Origin: JBCBZH01 sp039815415 | Lineage (GTDB): Bacteria > Bacteroidota > Rhodothermia > Rhodothermales > Rubricoccaceae | Direction: 5' to 3' | NCBI GenBank assembly: GCA_039815415.1 | Contig: JBCBZH010000230.1 | Location: 1 to 7,352, forward strand | DNA length: 7,352 nucleotides | Shown: piece by piece, positions 5,681 through 7,352 of the stretch | Layout of the letters: each line of letters opens with the position of its first letter | Numbering within the stretch: the first letter of the stretch is position 1 | The notes under the pieces: generated by a model | What the model was told of the DNA's origin: nothing | The model's input: only the letters and a program-made list of their open reading frames with translations | The model's database searches: none | Program-made: the position numbers and the translations under genes

Positions 5681-6898
5681 ATGCCGTCCGTCCGTTCGTT
5701 CCGCGCCCTCCGGCCTTCCCCGGATCTCGCCGAACGCGTCGCGTCTGTCCCGTACGATGTCATCTCCACCGCCGAGGCCCGCGAGCTGGCGAAGGGGAAT
5801 GAGATCTCCTTCCTCCATGTGGTTCGCCCAGAGATCGACCTGCCTGAAGGCACCGATGAACACGCCGACGCTGTGTACGCACAGGGCGCTGAAGCCCTGA
5901 ACCGGATGGCGTCGGATGGCACCCTCATCCTCGACGACGAGCCAGGCCTGTACGTTTACAGACTCATCATGAATGGGCGGGAGCAAACCGGCATCGTCGG
6001 GCTGGTGTCTGTGGACGACTATGACAACGGGCGCATTCTCAAGCACGAGGACACGCGGCCAGACAAGGAAGATGATCGGACTCGGCATCTCTTGACGCAG
6101 CGGGCGCACGCAGAGCCTGTGATGCTGACCTACCGTGCGCACGAAGTCATTGATGACGCGGTCGCCGAAGCGATGGAGGGCGAGCCGACCTACGACTTCC
6201 GCGCCAAGGACTACGTGCAGCACACCGTCTGGCGCCTCGCCAGCCCGGGTGCGGTCGTGCAGGCCTTCGACGAGATCGACGCTCTGTATGTCGCCGATGG
6301 GCACCATCGGAGCGCAGCCGCATCTCGTGCAGCACGCCAGCTCGCAGAGACGGGTGAGTCCGAGGCGGAGGCAGCAGCGCACTTCCTCGCCGTTCTCTTT
6401 CCGATGGAGGACATGGAGATCCTGCCGTACAACCGGGTGGTGAAGGAGCTGCCCGTGGGCAAGGGCAAGTTCTTCGAGCAGCTCCGACGCAAGTTTGAGG
6501 TTGAAGAAGCCCTGTTCGCGGACCCGGAGGACCCAGGAACCGTGGCGTTCTACCTGGGCGAGGACTTCGGGTGGTACACGCTAGTGCTCCCCGATTCCGA
6601 GCGCGAGCGGGTGGCCGATACGCTCGATGTGGCGCGGCTCGCCGAGTTCATCCTAGAGCCGATGCTCAACATCACAGATCCCAGAACCGACGCCAACATC
6701 GGATTCGTCGGGGGCATTCGGGGCACCGACGAGCTGGAGCGCCTAGTAGACACAGGGGAGGCTGAGATTGCCTTCTCGATGTTCCCCACAGCTCCTGAAG
6801 ACCTGCTGGATGTCTCTGATGCGGGGGAGCGGATGCCGCCCAAGTCCACGTGGTTTGAGCCGAAGCTTCGGAGTGGCCTCCTAGTCCACAAATGGTAG
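5681..6898 (+). CDS. DUF1015 family protein (COG4198), linked to serine metabolism
   Basis: This is a full-length, 405-residue DUF1015 protein. Conserved blocks are R-A-L-R-P at 8-12, P-Y-D-V-I at 24-28, K-H-E-D-T at 121-125, V-A-D-G-H-H-R at 204-210, and the closing M-P-P-K-S-T-W-F-E-P-K at 385-395. The reaction is not established to my knowledge. The D-G-H-H-R block recalls ParB/sulfiredoxin-fold proteins, a group that includes the serine kinases SerK and SbnI. In many Bacteroidota and Clostridia DUF1015 genes sit beside serA and serC, and here the next gene is serA-like and overlaps by 7 nt, so a role in phosphoserine or serine metabolism is inferred. Start: ATG at 5681 gives the family N-terminus; the frame is open upstream only through a TTG. 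No membrane segment or signal peptide is seen. Two iterated 10-mers lie in the gene (5782 and 6335). Confidence 0.9.
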   Translation: MPSVRSFRALRPSPDLAERVASVPYDVISTAEARELAKGNEISFLHVVRPEIDLPEGTDEHADAVYAQGAEALNRMASDGTLILDDEPGLYVYRLIMNGREQTGIVGLVSVDDYDNGRILKHEDTRPDKEDDRTRHLLTQRAHAEPVMLTYRAHEVIDDAVAEAMEGEPTYDFRAKDYVQHTVWRLASPGAVVQAFDEIDALYVADGHHRSAAASRAARQLAETGESEAEAAAHFLAVLFPMEDMEILPYNRVVKELPVGKGKFFEQLRRKFEVEEALFADPEDPGTVAFYLGEDFGWYTLVLPDSERERVADTLDVARLAEFILEPMLNITDPRTDANIGFVGGIRGTDELERLVDTGEAEIAFSMFPTAPEDLLDVSDAGERMPPKSTWFEPKLRSGLLVHKW

Positions 6899-7352
6899 TT
6901 CTCATCGCCGACGCATTGGCAGAGACCGCCCGGGCCACGATCCAGGCTTCAGGTCACGAGGTGATCTACGAGCCGTCCCTCAAGGCCGAGACGTTAACGG
7001 AACAGCTTCGCCAGCTCGACCCGGCCGTTCTGATCGTGCGTTCGACCAAGGTGACGGCTGCAGATCTGGCTGCATCTCCAGGCCTCGAGCTGATCGTTCG
7101 AGCAGGAGCCGGAGTAGACTCCATCGACGTTGCGGAGGCGTCGCGGCGTGGCGTGTTCGTCGCCAACTGCCCCGGAAAGAACGCGACAGCCGTCGCCGAG
7201 CTAGCGTTCGGGCTTCTGCTCGCGCTGGACCGACGCATCCCAGACAACGTGCAGGAGGCGCGGGCGGGTCGGTGGAACAAGAAGGGCTTCGCGAGTGGGC
7301 TCGGACTCTATGGTCAGACGCTCGGGCTGATCGGGCTGGGCAGCATCGGGCG
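6892..7352 (+). CDS. serA: D-3-phosphoglycerate dehydrogenase (SerA-like), N-terminal part
   Basis: The gene is open from ATG 6892 to the right edge, 153 codons, and is cut by the window. It belongs to the D-isomer-specific 2-hydroxyacid dehydrogenases: R50-S-T-K in the substrate domain, V-R-A-G-A-G-V-D at 69-76, the hinge N-C-P-G-K-N-A-T-A-V-A-E-L at 92-104, and the start of the NAD-binding Rossmann motif G-L-G-S-I-G at 148-153. SerA oxidises 3-phosphoglycerate to 3-phosphohydroxypyruvate, the first step of serine synthesis. The catalytic Arg/Glu/His lie beyond the edge, so another 2-hydroxyacid dehydrogenase cannot be excluded, but the DUF1015 partner favours SerA. The ATG overlaps the DUF1015 stop by 7 nt, which implies translational coupling. 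One iterated 10-mer lies at 7009-7018. Confidence 0.88.
   Translation, partial: MVVLIADALAETARATIQASGHEVIYEPSLKAETLTEQLRQLDPAVLIVRSTKVTAADLAASPGLELIVRAGAGVDSIDVAEASRRGVFVANCPGKNATAVAELAFGLLLALDRRIPDNVQEARAGRWNKKGFASGLGLYGQTLGLIGLGSIG

Larger units (their letters stand above)
966..7018. repeat. Iterated 10-mer CGCCAGCTCG, 12 exact dispersed copies
   Basis: Exact copies on the plus strand start at 1484, 1583, 2347, 3850, 4712, 4946, 6335 and 7009. Copies on the minus strand (read as CGAGCTGGCG on plus) start at 966, 2700, 5272 and 5782. Spacing is irregular, from 99 to 1150 bp. Copies at 966 and 2347 are intergenic. The coding ones are read as R-Q-L (1484, 1583, 6335, 7009), A-S-S (3850, 4712, 4946) or E-L-A (2700, 5272, 5782), so protein sequence alone does not explain them. 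Single-mismatch versions are few (for example 3690, 3964, 6730, 7197). The base before is T in 7 of 12 and the base after is A in 6 of 12. None was found in 1-965. The function is unknown; see the findings. Confidence 0.8.

Noticed and set aside
5086..5900. Several ORFs crossing the tRNA-fMet on either strand (5086-5571, 5176-5577, 5487-5900)
   Set aside because: Their translations contain strings such as RSGVRIPPP and SNPRSSGYEP, well-known artefacts of translating tRNA genes.
5522..6382. 286-codon minus-strand ORF over the DUF1015 gene and tRNA
   Set aside because: It runs through the tRNA gene and antisense to conserved DUF1015 codons; no recognisable domain.
966..7018. CRISPR array or tandem repeat reading of the iterated 10-mer
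   Set aside because: Copies are only 10 bp, lie 99-1150 bp apart, on both strands and mostly inside genes, unlike a CRISPR or satellite.

Overview
The window is a high-GC bacterial chromosomal segment packed with housekeeping genes. I see no transposase, integrase, phage gene, plasmid gene or CRISPR array. Gene content and the RecA sequence (a D-A-E-H-A-F-D motif; DUF1015 next to serA) suggest a member of the FCB side of the tree. Gemmatimonadota is my best guess, but this is recognition, not a computed placement. None of the eight protein starts has a convincing Shine-Dalgarno sequence.

Layout, left to right. (1) The N-terminal 291 codons of an AarF/UbiB/ABC1-family atypical kinase lie on the minus strand and run off the left edge. 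They start at 874. (2) A 186-bp divergent intergenic region follows. (3) A plus-strand block holds cinA (1061-2338), a 305-bp leader with a promoter/operator candidate and alternative hairpins, recA (2644-3732), a secreted PAP2-type phosphatase (3809-4510), a four-helix membrane protein (4614-5048), and a stand-alone NFACT-R/DUF814 protein (5051-5428) that follows with a 2-nt gap. (4) A solitary initiator tRNA-fMet on the minus strand (5484-5558) has its own intrinsic terminator (5446-5480). (5) A second plus-strand operon holds a DUF1015 protein (5681-6898), overlapped by 7 nt by a serA-like D-3-phosphoglycerate dehydrogenase gene that runs off the right edge.

Functional themes are respiratory quinone biosynthesis (UbiB family), NAD salvage and competence-linked CinA, homologous recombination (RecA), envelope lipid dephosphorylation (PAP2), a ribosome-quality-control-type RNA-binding domain beside the initiator tRNA, and serine biosynthesis (DUF1015 + SerA).

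The most striking signal is not a gene. The 10-mer CGCCAGCTCG (reverse complement CGAGCTGGCG) occurs 12 times exactly in 7.35 kb, on both strands, in at least three reading-frame contexts and in both larger intergenic gaps. Single-mismatch relatives are much rarer. This density and lack of periodicity resemble DNA-uptake sequences (DUS/USS), HIP1-type iterated words or a Chi-like recombination signal. It is the best candidate here for an undescribed system.
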